DNA from: Azotimanducus sp963663145
GTDB taxonomy: Bacteria > Pseudomonadota > Gammaproteobacteria > Pseudomonadales > Azotimanducaceae
Assembly (NCBI GenBank): GCA_963663145.1
Contig: OY760134.1
Coordinates: forward strand, 2,046,001-2,110,000
DNA: 64,000 nucleotides
Reading direction: 5' to 3'
In this document: positions 45,876 to 55,504 of the stretch, in pieces
Layout of the letters: each line of letters starts with the position of its first letter
Numbering within the stretch: the first letter of the stretch is position 1
Notes under the pieces: generated by a model
What the model saw: only the letters and a program-made list of their open reading frames with translations
Databases searched by the model: none
What the model was told of the DNA's origin: nothing
Translations under genes and position numbers: made by a program

Positions 45876-46685
45876 TCATCGGGTCGCCTCTGTATTGGCG
45901 AGTCTAGGAAGTTCGAACAGGCCGCATAGCACATCCGACTTTAAGCGCGGGTGTGCCGACAAGGCGCGCGGCGGAAAGAAAACTACCCGCACCTCGACTT
46001 TTTCGCTAGAGCAAATGGTGATTCTGTGGAACTTTGGAGAATCTGCCGTCTGATAATACTGATAATCTTTGTCAAAGCTATAGGTCTGGTCAACTCCAGT
46101 TACTACGCCAGTGACGATCACCCAAGAACCGATGTGCTCTTCTATTTGTTCGCCATCGGTCGCCGAGTAACCTGCCAAGGCAATGTCCATCAGCTCTTTC
46201 GCGGACCTACTGCAAGCGTCCTGGTCGAGCCACAGGGCTTCAATGAACTTCCAAGATAAGCCTAGTAAAACTGGCGCGACCGCCGCTAGCACTGGCTTGT
46301 AATAGAATGTTCCGTCAGCCATCGACTTAAGAACCAAATAACCAACGATCAGGATCGTGGAAATGGCCAACAATACAAATCCGAGGTGCCCGACCACTTG
46401 ACGCAACTTCCACTTTGCCCGCTCCCAATTGAAGGGACTGTTTAAGGATGGCCTTAGCCTCAAGAAATGGGGGGCGGCAAGCATCACGATACTGATTGCT
46501 GTGAGGCCGCCAAAAAGGAAATTCGGAGAATTCAATGCGGCCTCAATCCACACCTGCCAAGTCTTGATATCGCTCGCAAGCCCCCCAAGCCAACAAAAAG
46601 CAAGACTGCCCCTATCAGGTTCCAAATGCGGTGCAACATTATTTTCATGGCCTGGCATTCTGAACATCTTTCGTGACCGTGTCAC
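45876..46685 (-). CDS. Membrane protein of unknown function (cargo)
   Basis: 269 aa from a GTG; internal ATGs at residues 7 and 10 are alternative starts. Four hydrophobic segments: LAFCWLGGLAS, FLFGGLTAISIVMLAAPHFL, LGFVLLAISTILIVGYLVL and PVLAAVAPVLLGLSW. After them, a soluble domain (IGSWVIVTGVVTGVDQTYSFD to VEVRVVFFPPRAL) has an OB-fold-like strand pattern, which is inference. It is upstream of the small gene and the GHKL nuclease, so it could be the membrane arm of that defence operon. Divergent from the type IIG gene, with 40 bp between the starts. Confidence 0.65.
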   Translation of the reverse strand: MTRSRKMFRMPGHENNVAPHLEPDRGSLAFCWLGGLASDIKTWQVWIEAALNSPNFLFGGLTAISIVMLAAPHFLRLRPSLNSPFNWERAKWKLRQVVGHLGFVLLAISTILIVGYLVLKSMADGTFYYKPVLAAVAPVLLGLSWKFIEALWLDQDACSRSAKELMDIALAGYSATDGEQIEEHIGSWVIVTGVVTGVDQTYSFDKDYQYYQTADSPKFHRITICSSEKVEVRVVFFPPRALSAHPRLKSDVLCGLFELPRLANTEATR

Positions 46686-46725
46686 GCTCTCTTCACAGCG
46701 CCCTTAACTTCACTGGATTCATGAC

Positions 46726-49700
46726 ATGACTTTAACTGACGGTCAAAGAAAAGCTGCCAACTGGTTGCTACACCATTCCAAAGGGCGGTCGGAAGGACAG
46801 ATACGAAGTCGCATCGGAACGATATTGGAGAGCCTGGATGTCCAGTGCGAGGTTGACTACCGAACTCCTGGGGCAGCCGGGGAATGTGATATGTATCTTC
46901 CACAGCGGCGCACGATAATTGAAACAAAGAGGGTCGGTTTGGCAGATCGGCCTGAGGAGCCACAGTATCGCCAGAATAATCCGGAAAGCCCGAAGGAACA
47001 ACTGGAGCGATACCTGCGAAGCGAGATTGCGTACGAGCGCGAATCTCTCGGCCTAGAGGGCGAATCAAAGCGGGATTGGATTGGCATTGTTACTGATGGC
47101 CGAGTCTGGCACGTCTGGGAGTATCCCCATAGCGGAATGTTCAAATCGACAAGGGTTGTCGTGGATTTCAGTCCGACGACTCCGGAGGAACTGGTCAACG
47201 CGATAGACGGATTTGTTAGAGGCGAGCTTGTAGGTCGTGAGTGGATTCCAGCGGATGTGTCCGAACTGTTCGCGCCATTCTTGGAAGAACTGCGCGGGCT
47301 GTATGCGGGTCTTACCGGTGAACGAAGTAAACGAACTCATACGAAATTCAGGTTGTGGGTGGACATGCTCACGACTTCAAGCATGGTGCCCGAGGAAGGA
47401 ATCGCACGTGCGCGCCTGTTTGTGTCCCATTCCTTCCTTGTCACGCTTGCGCGAGGGGTTATTCACGTCTTACACGAGCCAAACGCAGATCCAAATATCA
47501 AAACGATCCTAGATGATGGGTTTGTGGCATGGATCTTGGACACGCAGGGGGGTAGGCAGTGGGCGAATCGAGTAATGAAGAAAATCAAGTCCTATGAATG
47601 GCGGCGCAGGCCGGGGGATGTGCTTCGCCCCATGTATGAGTCAATTGTTGGCCAAAAGGATCGCAAAGCGTTCGGCGAGTTTTATACGCCGGATTGGTTG
47701 GCAGAGCTGCTGGTGAGAGAGGTCTGCGACGACGATTGGTGTCAGGAGTCCATTCCAAAGGCGGCAGTAGCCGTTAGAAACAATGTCGAATTGAGCGGAA
47801 TCGGGGTTCTTGATCCGACGTGTGGATCCGGTACATTCCTCTACCACGCAGCTTCACGTTTGGTGGCACATCCGTCGATGGGGCACCGGAGTGATGCAGA
47901 TAAGGCAATGATTGTGTGTGCTCTCGTTCACGGAATCGATGTGCATCCGGTTGCTGCCGAGATTGCAAGGGCAACATTGCTGAGGGCTCTGCCGGCAGCA
48001 CCTAGGCATGAGAAGGCATCACTTCGGATATATGAAGGAGACGCCTTGTTGGCATCGGGTTTGGAGGATAAACACTCGCTGTTTCGAGCTCAGGAAGGGG
48101 AGATTCGGATACACACGCCTGGTGGAAGCGATGTGCATTTGCCCCTCTGGTTCGTAGAACGACCAGAGTTTGCGGACGATCTGCGTCGCCTCGTGCTTTG
48201 TGCTATGGAAGAGTCAGGCGTGCCACAAAAGTTTGTGGAGGGGCTTGATGAGCCCCAGAGAAAAGCGATTTGCGCCTGCTATGAACAGTTCGTAGAGATC
48301 ATTGAGCGTGAGGGTAACTCGGTGTGGTCTTGGTACATTTGGAATGTCACGGGCCCGTATCTACTCTCTGAAAAGAAGGTCAACCGGATAATTGCGAATC
48401 CGCCTTGGGTAACCATGTCAACGATTCAAGCGCCGGAACGGAAACGTACGCTTGAGGAGTTTGCGAAACAGGATGGAATGGACCTATGGGTTGGTGGAAC
48501 TCAGGCTCCGCACTTTGACATTGCGCAATTGTTTGTCAAGCGATGTCGACAACTGTATCTCTCGGATCCCGGGCAAGATTGTGCCGCTTGGGTTGTCAAG
48601 AAGGCGGCGTTCACTTCAGGCAATTGGGAGAAGTTTCGGCGATGGCATGAGTCTGTGCTTGAGCAGAGGCTTGATCTAGAGAAAGTGCAAGCGTTCGGTG
48701 GCGGGGATGCGCGGAGATCGTGTGTGCTATTCGACAGGACTTCGGTCGTTGGCTTTGAGGGGGAAACACTAGTCGCAACTTGCGAGGCCCAAATGAAGCC
48801 ACTTCAAAACGAACCGCTTAAGTCTGCCTGGAGCAAGTTGAAGATCGTGGACGCGCCAATGGCAGTGGAACAGTCGCCATCGGACTATTGTGACGAAGCT
48901 GGAGAACCCTTGTTTCGCAATGGAGCAACGATTTTTCCGAAGGTGCTGAGCGTTGCGAGAAAACTGGGAGCAGGGGAGCGGGTGGGGCACACTCTTGTGC
49001 AAACGGTTCCCTCGCAAAACCGGCCTTGGTCAGAAGTTGAGATTCAGCAGGGGGAAGTACCGGAGCGATGGGTGATGCCATTGGTAACTTCTGGTGATCT
49101 CCTGCCGTTTTTTGTTTTGCCCGCGACTAAAGGGAGCGCCATTGTGCCGGTGGACAGCCTAGGAAGGCCATCATCTATTGAAGCGAATGCAAATTCCTTC
49201 TGGCAGTCTCTGGACGAAATCTATCGTGAATACTGCGGAAAAGGTGCCGACACGCCAAAGAGTCTGCTAGCGAATTTGGATTTTTCTTCGAAACTAACGA
49301 AGCAACTGGATACCTGCAATTCCACCCAGTTCGTCGTAGTCCATCCAGTTTCGGGCGATTTGATGCGGGGAAGTAGACTTCGGCCGAAGGGCAACGTGAT
49401 GGGGCACGGCTTGTTCTGGTTTTCTGCCACCAGCGATGAAGAAGCAGCCTACTTAGTTGCGCTGTTGAATGCCCCTTGCTTGAGAGAGGCATTTGTGCAG
49501 TGCCGTGCCAGTGGAAGGCATTTCTCAAAGTACCCGTGGCGCAAAGTGCCGATCAAGCGCTATGACGAACAAAACGCGGATCATGTGGCACTCGCCGGCC
49601 TAACCGAGCAGGCCGAAGAATTGGTTGCGACTTGGTTTGCTAATGCGGATGGAGCGACTCGTAACTTGGGTCAGGTGGGACTATCAAACCGAATTCGCAA

Positions 49701-49776
49701 GCTGCTGACCGAAGATGGAATATTTCCAGAAATCGATGAAATCGTAAAGAAGCTGCTTCCAGAGCAAACTAGTTAG
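46726..49776 (+). CDS. Type IIG-like restriction enzyme-methyltransferase fusion
   Basis: 1016 aa. N-terminal: AGECDMYLPQRRTIIETKRVG, a candidate Asp...Glu-x-Lys nuclease core. Central N6-adenine methyltransferase: GEFYTPDWLAELLV, motif I LDPTCGSGTFLYHA, motif II region GIDVHPVAAEIARATLL and motif IV NPPWV. The C-terminal 400 residues should be the target-recognition part. Single-chain enzymes of this Eco57I/type IIL style cut and methylate with one specificity domain. There is no separate S or R gene. Start ATG 46726 has only a weak ribosome site. Confidence 0.88.
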   Translation: MTLTDGQRKAANWLLHHSKGRSEGQIRSRIGTILESLDVQCEVDYRTPGAAGECDMYLPQRRTIIETKRVGLADRPEEPQYRQNNPESPKEQLERYLRSEIAYERESLGLEGESKRDWIGIVTDGRVWHVWEYPHSGMFKSTRVVVDFSPTTPEELVNAIDGFVRGELVGREWIPADVSELFAPFLEELRGLYAGLTGERSKRTHTKFRLWVDMLTTSSMVPEEGIARARLFVSHSFLVTLARGVIHVLHEPNADPNIKTILDDGFVAWILDTQGGRQWANRVMKKIKSYEWRRRPGDVLRPMYESIVGQKDRKAFGEFYTPDWLAELLVREVCDDDWCQESIPKAAVAVRNNVELSGIGVLDPTCGSGTFLYHAASRLVAHPSMGHRSDADKAMIVCALVHGIDVHPVAAEIARATLLRALPAAPRHEKASLRIYEGDALLASGLEDKHSLFRAQEGEIRIHTPGGSDVHLPLWFVERPEFADDLRRLVLCAMEESGVPQKFVEGLDEPQRKAICACYEQFVEIIEREGNSVWSWYIWNVTGPYLLSEKKVNRIIANPPWVTMSTIQAPERKRTLEEFAKQDGMDLWVGGTQAPHFDIAQLFVKRCRQLYLSDPGQDCAAWVVKKAAFTSGNWEKFRRWHESVLEQRLDLEKVQAFGGGDARRSCVLFDRTSVVGFEGETLVATCEAQMKPLQNEPLKSAWSKLKIVDAPMAVEQSPSDYCDEAGEPLFRNGATIFPKVLSVARKLGAGERVGHTLVQTVPSQNRPWSEVEIQQGEVPERWVMPLVTSGDLLPFFVLPATKGSAIVPVDSLGRPSSIEANANSFWQSLDEIYREYCGKGADTPKSLLANLDFSSKLTKQLDTCNSTQFVVVHPVSGDLMRGSRLRPKGNVMGHGLFWFSATSDEEAAYLVALLNAPCLREAFVQCRASGRHFSKYPWRKVPIKRYDEQNADHVALAGLTEQAEELVATWFANADGATRNLGQVGLSNRIRKLLTEDGIFPEIDEIVKKLLPEQTS

Positions 49777-50092
49777 GGCGACCGACCCAGATGGATTCCC
49801 GCCTCCTGCTGGCCTCTGCAGTGAGTGTCCGGTGCGTCCACGGGATTTCTGGGTCGCGGTCATTCGTTGTCAGACGGTGGCGGAGTTCATCCAGAAGGGC
49901 GTCCAAGCTAGAATTCAACTGGATTGAAGCCGGGGACTATATGCATCAAGGCCGAAATTAAGCAGTGACGACTAAATCGACACCATGGGTTCGACCTAAT
50001 GGGAAGGAGATAGAGCCGGTATTAGATCCAGTTACGCTGATGGCTGATTGTTCGGGAAATCACCATGGTACGTGGGAGTTTCAGACAAGACT
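49777..50092. other. Region between converging cargo genes
   Basis: 316 bp with no gene. A long imperfect dyad with arms GACCCAGA and TCTGGGTC near 49788 and 49846 could be a weak two-sided terminator. Confidence 0.35.
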
Positions 50093-51091
50093 CTATCCGG
50101 TCGAGGACGCAGCGGGTTTTTCGTCCGCCACTGATCCATCTGATTGCGTAGCAACATCTGCACTTCGTGCTGATCTTTCAGTGATGTTGCTGATTTTTTC
50201 TGATTTCTCATTGTCTGGACTCCCAGTCGAGGTGGTTTCAATTTCTTCAGTAGCCGTGTTCAAAAAGGTAAGGAGGGGTGGATCGGTCGGGTACATTACA
50301 GCATCGCCCAGTGCATTGCAAAGACGAATCAAATCGTCGTCCGGGGTTCTAACCTCCCTGAATAGCTTTTCAGCCTCCCTGCGATCAATAACAAATCGAT
50401 GGTCCGGGTAGCCTGAAATAAGCTCTTGCACGCTGTCTTGTTCCGCAGTCTGTTTGAGATTTCTTGAATGTCTATTGAGTCGGTTAGCATATTCGCTTGC
50501 GATGTTTAGCGCCCTCGCGTTTTCTCCAAGCTTGAGCGGGTCGATTTGAGCGAATATTGGCGTTAACATTCCTGAAACCAACGGAGACGAGGCATCCGCA
50601 GCAGTCTTGAAGGTGATTTGACCATCAGAGAGTTTCTTTGTTTCAGTTACAAGTTTCCTATAAAGACTCCACGCAATTTCCTCTAGGGTCGTAACCGCTG
50701 CCATTTCTGTAAGTCCAGACGAACTGTCCCAAAGGTCGTCCGTCCTCCCCATTTGTACGTCAATTGGACCCAGTTCGCCTCGCTCACTAACAATTAGCTC
50801 GTTGCCGCATACAGCAAGCAGAGTGCCAGCACTCTTGCACCAGCCAGAAACAAACACACTTATCTTGGTGTATGCAGATTGAAGATGCCTCGCCGCGCGA
50901 TAGGCGATATGCGCGTCACCGCCAGCAGTCGTGAGAAATAGCAATAGTGTCTCGTGCTTTCTCTCGGTTAGCACCCGCAACATCGCGTGGTCCAGTCCGT
51001 CGCCCATCGGACCACTGCATAGGAGCACATCACAGTCATTCTTAGCTGCGTACTCATTTGCGATTTCGTTTACTGATTCTTTTTCTTCCAT
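50093..51091 (-). CDS. SDH-type (serine dehydrogenase-proteinase) Clp-fold serine protease
   Basis: 332 aa from ATG 51091. LLLFLTTAGGDAHIAYRAARHL and KISVFVSGWCKSAGTLLAVCGNELIVSERGELGPIDVQ match the SDH/ClpP superfamily: the Ser in KSAGTLLA is the expected nucleophile and ELGPID is a hallmark of SDH and related SppA-like proteases. The C-terminal tail is Ser/Thr-rich and probably disordered. There is no signal peptide or membrane anchor. A second Clp-fold gene lies downstream at 51840. Targets unknown. Confidence 0.82.
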   Translation of the reverse strand: MEEKESVNEIANEYAAKNDCDVLLCSGPMGDGLDHAMLRVLTERKHETLLLFLTTAGGDAHIAYRAARHLQSAYTKISVFVSGWCKSAGTLLAVCGNELIVSERGELGPIDVQMGRTDDLWDSSSGLTEMAAVTTLEEIAWSLYRKLVTETKKLSDGQITFKTAADASSPLVSGMLTPIFAQIDPLKLGENARALNIASEYANRLNRHSRNLKQTAEQDSVQELISGYPDHRFVIDRREAEKLFREVRTPDDDLIRLCNALGDAVMYPTDPPLLTFLNTATEEIETTSTGSPDNEKSEKISNITERSARSADVATQSDGSVADEKPAASSTG

Positions 51092-51106
51092 TGGGATGTG
51101 TTCCAA

Positions 51107-51839
51107 ATTCGTGCAAAGTCACTTTAGGTGGCCAATTGGCCGCGGATTCTTCGGGCTGTTGAAGCTTGCCATAACCCAATGGCGGACGGTCTTCAATATC
51201 CTCGATGCCTATTTGATCGCTTCACGTCAAAATACACTGAGGTTGAGCAGCAAGTTATCCTGTGAGTGTCGCCCTACGCCCGACAATGGAAAGGAGGATA
51301 ACATGGATTAAAGTGAATTCAAGTAGTCCAAAGAACTTATTCGTTTGAAGTACCTGCTTAAACATCAACGCGCCTAATGCAATCATGTGAATTGAATCAC
51401 TTTCAGTGAAGTTCGAGTCCAAGAGCATCGACACGTTGCTGGCTCGGCGGCATTCGGCCTTAGGGATTATCTCTCGTCGCGGTTCATCGAGTTGCTGGGA
51501 AATAGTGTCCCTGGCGGTTTTACAAGCCACACTGCGTTTGATTCGTTAGGTTTTTCCAATGAACTAGTGCTGGATTGCACGATTCTCTCCGTATACTATG
51601 TGTAGTATTGTTCCATGAAAGCACAATCTTCTTTCTCCAACTTATGCGAGGAGTAGTTCGAATGGGAGCGAATCAAGGCTGTGTCAAACGCGCGGCAATG
51701 CAGGAGAAAAAAGCGAATCTAAACCGTAGCGTTGCACAGTTTGGAAACCAACACCGGACCGTGTTCTATTGATGCCTTAGCGAGGAGCTCGGACCACTGC
51801 GTCCAGTTTGGGACTAGTCGACATAGATGAATGAATAAG
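51107..51839. other. Region without a firm gene between two protease genes
   Basis: About 730 bp. A minus-strand frame ending at 51255 codes from ATG 51428 for 57 aa including one membrane-like run LLEFTLIHVILLSIVG, but there is no ribosome site. Plus-strand frames are weaker. The base composition is lower in GC than in the tni genes. Confidence 0.4.
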
Positions 51840-52379
51840 TCAGATTTGAAATATCTCTATCCCGTTTGGGAGAGAAAATTCATCGATTCTATGCACGATA
51901 CCGAATTCGAGCGCCTGCTTAGGGGTGATGATGACGTCGGTGAACCTCCTGCGTTCCAGAATGTTATCGGGAATGCGCGCCCGATCGCGCAAGATGTCAT
52001 GAGTACATTGATCCGCCGCCAGCGCGGCGTCTAACGCGTTCTTCAAAGATTCCGCCGCCATGTCCGGATTAGTGGGAATGGTGGTGGGATGAAGAAGAAA
52101 GGAACCATACTTGGTGCACCACCGCTGGTCAGCTGCAATGTAGATCATAGCCGCGACGGAAGCAACCACCCCTGTATTGTGCACGGTTGTTGATATTGGA
52201 AGACCACGAATGTGATTGTGAAGAAATAGTCCGTCCGAAACTGTTCCGCCATTGGAACTGAAGCAACAATATATTTCTGAAAACTTCTGGTTTACGGCAT
52301 GGTTGAAAGCAGCGGCTATGCGCTGAACAGAATTAGGGTCGATAGCACCACTAAATCCACAATAAAAGTCTTTTGACAT
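51840..52379 (-). CDS. ClpP-like serine protease (cargo)
   Basis: 179 aa from ATG 52379 with AAGGAG about seven bases upstream. YCCFSSNGGTVSDGLFLHNHIRGL matches the ClpP strand with 'SpGG.v..g..i...i', VVASVAAMIYIAADQRW carries the nucleophile Ser in the ASVA turn, and GSFLLHPTT holds the catalytic His. The mature ClpP contact segments are not obvious. It is a short family member, lacking a Clp ATPase neighbour. It is transcribed in the same direction as the SDH protease. Confidence 0.82.
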   Translation of the reverse strand: MSKDFYCGFSGAIDPNSVQRIAAAFNHAVNQKFSEIYCCFSSNGGTVSDGLFLHNHIRGLPISTTVHNTGVVASVAAMIYIAADQRWCTKYGSFLLHPTTIPTNPDMAAESLKNALDAALAADQCTHDILRDRARIPDNILERRRFTDVIITPKQALEFGIVHRIDEFSLPNGIEIFQI

Positions 52380-52934
52380 TTTCCACTCCTTGATTTCCAA
52401 CAATTGCGCATCCTGTGCATTGAGCAACGGAAATCGAAGGGTTGGTCAGCGCCCTTAAACCAACTCGCCTCACGCCCTCCATTGAACGGTACAACAGCCC
52501 TGAATCCCGACCGTTAATGCCTCCCGGGGTTCAGTGTATTGACGCGTGTGCGTAGTGCCTAAAGGGCAAGAACAGTACTACATATAGTGGGTGGAGGGCA
52601 AGCTCGTGGGCAGATTCGCGCTTCGTCTCCCCTTAGGCGAATCTATAGTGTGATTTCATCTGTCGCTAACGGGCTAGCCACTGTCGCCTAGGAGGTGTGG
52701 TCCTAATGTTGCAGCAATCCCTGCGAAACAATATGAAGCAATAGAAATGATGGAGAAATTTGGTCGATGGCTTACGCGGAAGTTTCCCAACGGCAAACAC
52801 CGCATATTCATTGAAGTAATCCGTTGAAGTGGAGCAACAGGGAAGACTGACAGGTCTCTGAAAATCGGGCATACCGAGATGTTTGAGTGTAGTGCTGCAG
52901 CACTACCCTGAGCACCGAAGAGCAACGAATACAC
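52380..52934. other. Region without a convincing gene
   Basis: About 550 bp of intermediate composition between the ClpP-like gene and the end of the tni operon. Minus-strand frames of 68 and 86 codons overlap here with no known domain. No repeat of the transposon ends was seen. Confidence 0.4.
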
Positions 52935-54377
52935 TTAGACGCTATTGCTGCGCGGCGGTATCCAATAGCGCTTCTGATGAATCGTTATTGTTAACCCCTT
53001 GCGGTCGGGAACGACGTTCGCACCTGAAACCGAGTTCGCTACCTTTGTCGGCAGGTCGTGGAAGTATGCAAGCGCGGTGCGAATCCATTCGATGTCCATT
53101 TCGTCGGAGTCCGCGTCCTCGCGCATCATGGCGAGCAGTTTCTGTTTGAGGTGCCGGCGCCTCCGGCTTCGAGCAGAAAGCGCGTTGCGTTTAGGAAGTG
53201 ACAATGGTGCGCCTTCCTCTTCGCGAAGGTGTCCGACGAATCCGGAGACCGCGTCGCGCTGTCCAGGAGAATGCTTGAGGTAGGCTTCAAGCGCGCGCTG
53301 GTCTGGTAGATTCTCGCCGTTTTCATTGGTGAACGCGAGCAGGCCCGCGGCCGCGGTGAGCGCCAGCCTCATTGAACGGAGTTTCAAGTCACCCGCCTCG
53401 ACTCGTCGGGCCAGGTTCAGGTAGTACCCTTGCAGCGCGTCACCCGCGCTCGAATCTGCGGGGAACTTCTGCATCAATGCATCGACGCGCCGCCTGTCGC
53501 TGTTCGCTAGCCGGGCTTCCGCGTTTGGCACGATCAGGCCGGTTTCCGTCATCCAGCGGACTGGCAGAAGGGATCGCCGCAAGCCACCCGCCCCGAAATG
53601 TTCCAGCAGGCGGTCATAGTTGGGGATGTCGCCCCACTCGTCTTCGATCTCGAGGAAGAACGGCAGATATCGGTGGATCGTGAGCGATGCCTTCCTCGCG
53701 CCGCGCGTGCGCCCCAGCCACGCTGCGAAATCCGCGAAGTGATTGGCGACTTCAGAAGCTGAAAACGCGGCTTGATCGATATTCATCCGTCGCTCCGCGA
53801 GCCACTGGTGATAGCAGTCCTCACAGCGTTTGCCGCGGCCCGCGGGCATGGGTCTCCCGCACTCCGGGCAGGGAATCTCGCCCTGCTCCCCGCATGTGCG
53901 GCAGAGTCGTCGGCCGTCACCCGCATCCTCGAGCAGCCTGTGTCGGCGGCACGCGGCGCAGACGCCGCGGACGGTGCCCGAGCACCGTGGACAGACGCGC
54001 CTGTCGTGGCCGAGTCGCGAGTTCCGGGACAGGTGTTGGGAAAGGGCCCCGCACACCTCGCAGGGCTCGGGTTGTTTGAAGTACCGCGCGCAGGACGCGC
54101 AGGCCGGGCCATGCGGCGTGAATTTGCCGATCGGCCTGCCCTCCCTCCCGCAGCGAACGCACGGCTTGCGGCGTTCACAATCGCGGCAGACCGCCTTTGG
54201 GTGGTCCACGTGGAGGCGCGACACCCGGCCGCAGCCGGGGCATTCCCGCGGTCTGAAGAGGCTGTTGTAGCATGACCTGCAGCATCCGGCGCCACCGTAT
54301 CGACGAACGAATTTCGTGGTGGTCCGCGAGCATTCGACGCACATTTTGTTCTTGGCTAGGCGTTCTTCGGGAATCAT
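52935..54377 (-). CDS. Zinc-ribbon array protein in the tniE position
   Basis: 480 aa. The first 200 residues hold twelve CxxC pairs (for example CVEC, CPGC, CRDC, CVRC, CASC, CEVC, CPRC, CAAC, CRTC, CPEC, CEDC), enough for about six zinc ribbons. The second half is helical and starts FADFAAWLGRTRGARKASLTIHRYLPFFLEIEDEW, which resembles the core-binding segment of tyrosine recombinases, but no catalytic set is seen. It overlaps the tniQ stop as ATGA. In position it corresponds to tniE of the tniCABDE set; equivalence is inferred from order. A role in target recognition is plausible. Confidence 0.75.
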   Translation of the reverse strand: MIPEERLAKNKMCVECSRTTTKFVRRYGGAGCCRSCYNSLFRPRECPGCGRVSRLHVDHPKAVCRDCERRKPCVRCGREGRPIGKFTPHGPACASCARYFKQPEPCEVCGALSQHLSRNSRLGHDRRVCPRCSGTVRGVCAACRRHRLLEDAGDGRRLCRTCGEQGEIPCPECGRPMPAGRGKRCEDCYHQWLAERRMNIDQAAFSASEVANHFADFAAWLGRTRGARKASLTIHRYLPFFLEIEDEWGDIPNYDRLLEHFGAGGLRRSLLPVRWMTETGLIVPNAEARLANSDRRRVDALMQKFPADSSAGDALQGYYLNLARRVEAGDLKLRSMRLALTAAAGLLAFTNENGENLPDQRALEAYLKHSPGQRDAVSGFVGHLREEEGAPLSLPKRNALSARSRRRRHLKQKLLAMMREDADSDEMDIEWIRTALAYFHDLPTKVANSVSGANVVPDRKGLTITIHQKRYWIPPRSNSV

Positions 54378-55504
54378 GCGCGCGGTGCCCCCAGATCGCG
54401 TCTGAGTCGGTTCATCATGCGAACCACCTCGTGTCGGTCACGGGGGCCAGTCGGGCGCCCCGACCTCGGGCGGTACCGCGCCCGACTGTTGTCCGGCACG
54501 TCGGGAAGGGCGCGGTCCACGGCGTCCGGCAACTTCTGGCCGTCGCCGCACAGCGATTGCCGGCTGATCCCCGACCGCAGCACCGCATCGCGGAACGCAT
54601 CCGCGCGCGAATTCATGATCGGCCAGACGCGGCCCAGAATCGCCTGGCGGTCCGTGGTGGGCAGCCGCTCGAACGCGACGCCCCCCGGTCGGCTGGCCGG
54701 AGGGGCGGGCGTGGTCCCCAGGTGCTCCAGCAGGCTGAGCGCGGTGCCTCCGGGATGTCGGCTTGTTTGCCGGAGGAATGAGACGAAGAACCGCGCGGCC
54801 TGGAACCACTCCGGGGCCTCGAGTCTAGAATCCAGAAACGTGGCGGAACCGTGTCGCAGCGCTTCGTCGGCGGCGCTCTGGAACGCAGCGGCGTTTCGGT
54901 CGCGTTCCAGAAGGGTGGCGTCGCCGAGGTTCGCGCCGCATAACGCGCAGATGCACGCGTGCCGGGCGGTTTCCCTCAGACGGTGGGGAATCACCTTGGC
55001 GCCGCATTCCGGGCAGCTGTCGCTCAGACGGGTGTTGTGGGAGGTGCATACGGTGTGCCAGGCCAGCCGCCAGTGCAGGCGTAGGTATGGGTCGGGATCG
55101 GTGGCGACGCAGACGGGGCAGTACTGCGGCGAGGGCGAGTCTCCGGGGGTGGTTCTGCCCCGGGGAATGATCCAATTCCAGGCGGCGTTGGCCTCGGGTG
55201 TCGCTCCTTCGATCACTTCGGCGAGTGGCGCGAGCGTCGCGGACCGGAGCGCGTCGACGTCCAGGCCGGAGGCCTGCGCTAGCATTCCGAGGCGCTCGGA
55301 AGAGATTCCCCTGTCCACATCGGTGATCCAGGCCCGCCAATCGGGCCAGACCCAGGCGCTGAGAATGCCCGGACTGCACCCGTGGGATAGCGCCACCCGG
55401 ACCAGCCATGAACCCAGGCTTTCGCCCCGCAGGAGCGGTACCGGCAGGGTCCAGCGACGCACTACGCGGGACGCTTGCGCAGGCCCTGTGTCGGTCGCAG
55501 CCAT
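54374..55504 (-). CDS. tniQ: TniQ-family transposition protein (TniD)
   Basis: 376 aa from ATG 55504. RGESLGSWLVRVALSHGCSPGILSAW is the TniQ opening. Two zinc-binding clusters follow: CPVCVATDPDPYLRLHWRLAWHTVCTSHNTRLSDSCPECGAKV and CICALCG. TniQ proteins recognise the target and link it to the TnsC/TniB ATPase. The start lies 43 bp inside tniB. The gene is very GC-rich compared with the cargo. Confidence 0.9.
   Translation of the reverse strand: MAATDTGPAQASRVVRRWTLPVPLLRGESLGSWLVRVALSHGCSPGILSAWVWPDWRAWITDVDRGISSERLGMLAQASGLDVDALRSATLAPLAEVIEGATPEANAAWNWIIPRGRTTPGDSPSPQYCPVCVATDPDPYLRLHWRLAWHTVCTSHNTRLSDSCPECGAKVIPHRLRETARHACICALCGANLGDATLLERDRNAAAFQSAADEALRHGSATFLDSRLEAPEWFQAARFFVSFLRQTSRHPGGTALSLLEHLGTTPAPPASRPGGVAFERLPTTDRQAILGRVWPIMNSRADAFRDAVLRSGISRQSLCGDGQKLPDAVDRALPDVPDNSRARYRPRSGRPTGPRDRHEVVRMMNRLRRDLGAPRA

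Noticed and set aside
52935..53700. Zinc-ribbon protein as an active tyrosine recombinase
   Set aside because: Only a weak core-binding resemblance; no Arg-His-Arg-Tyr set was seen.
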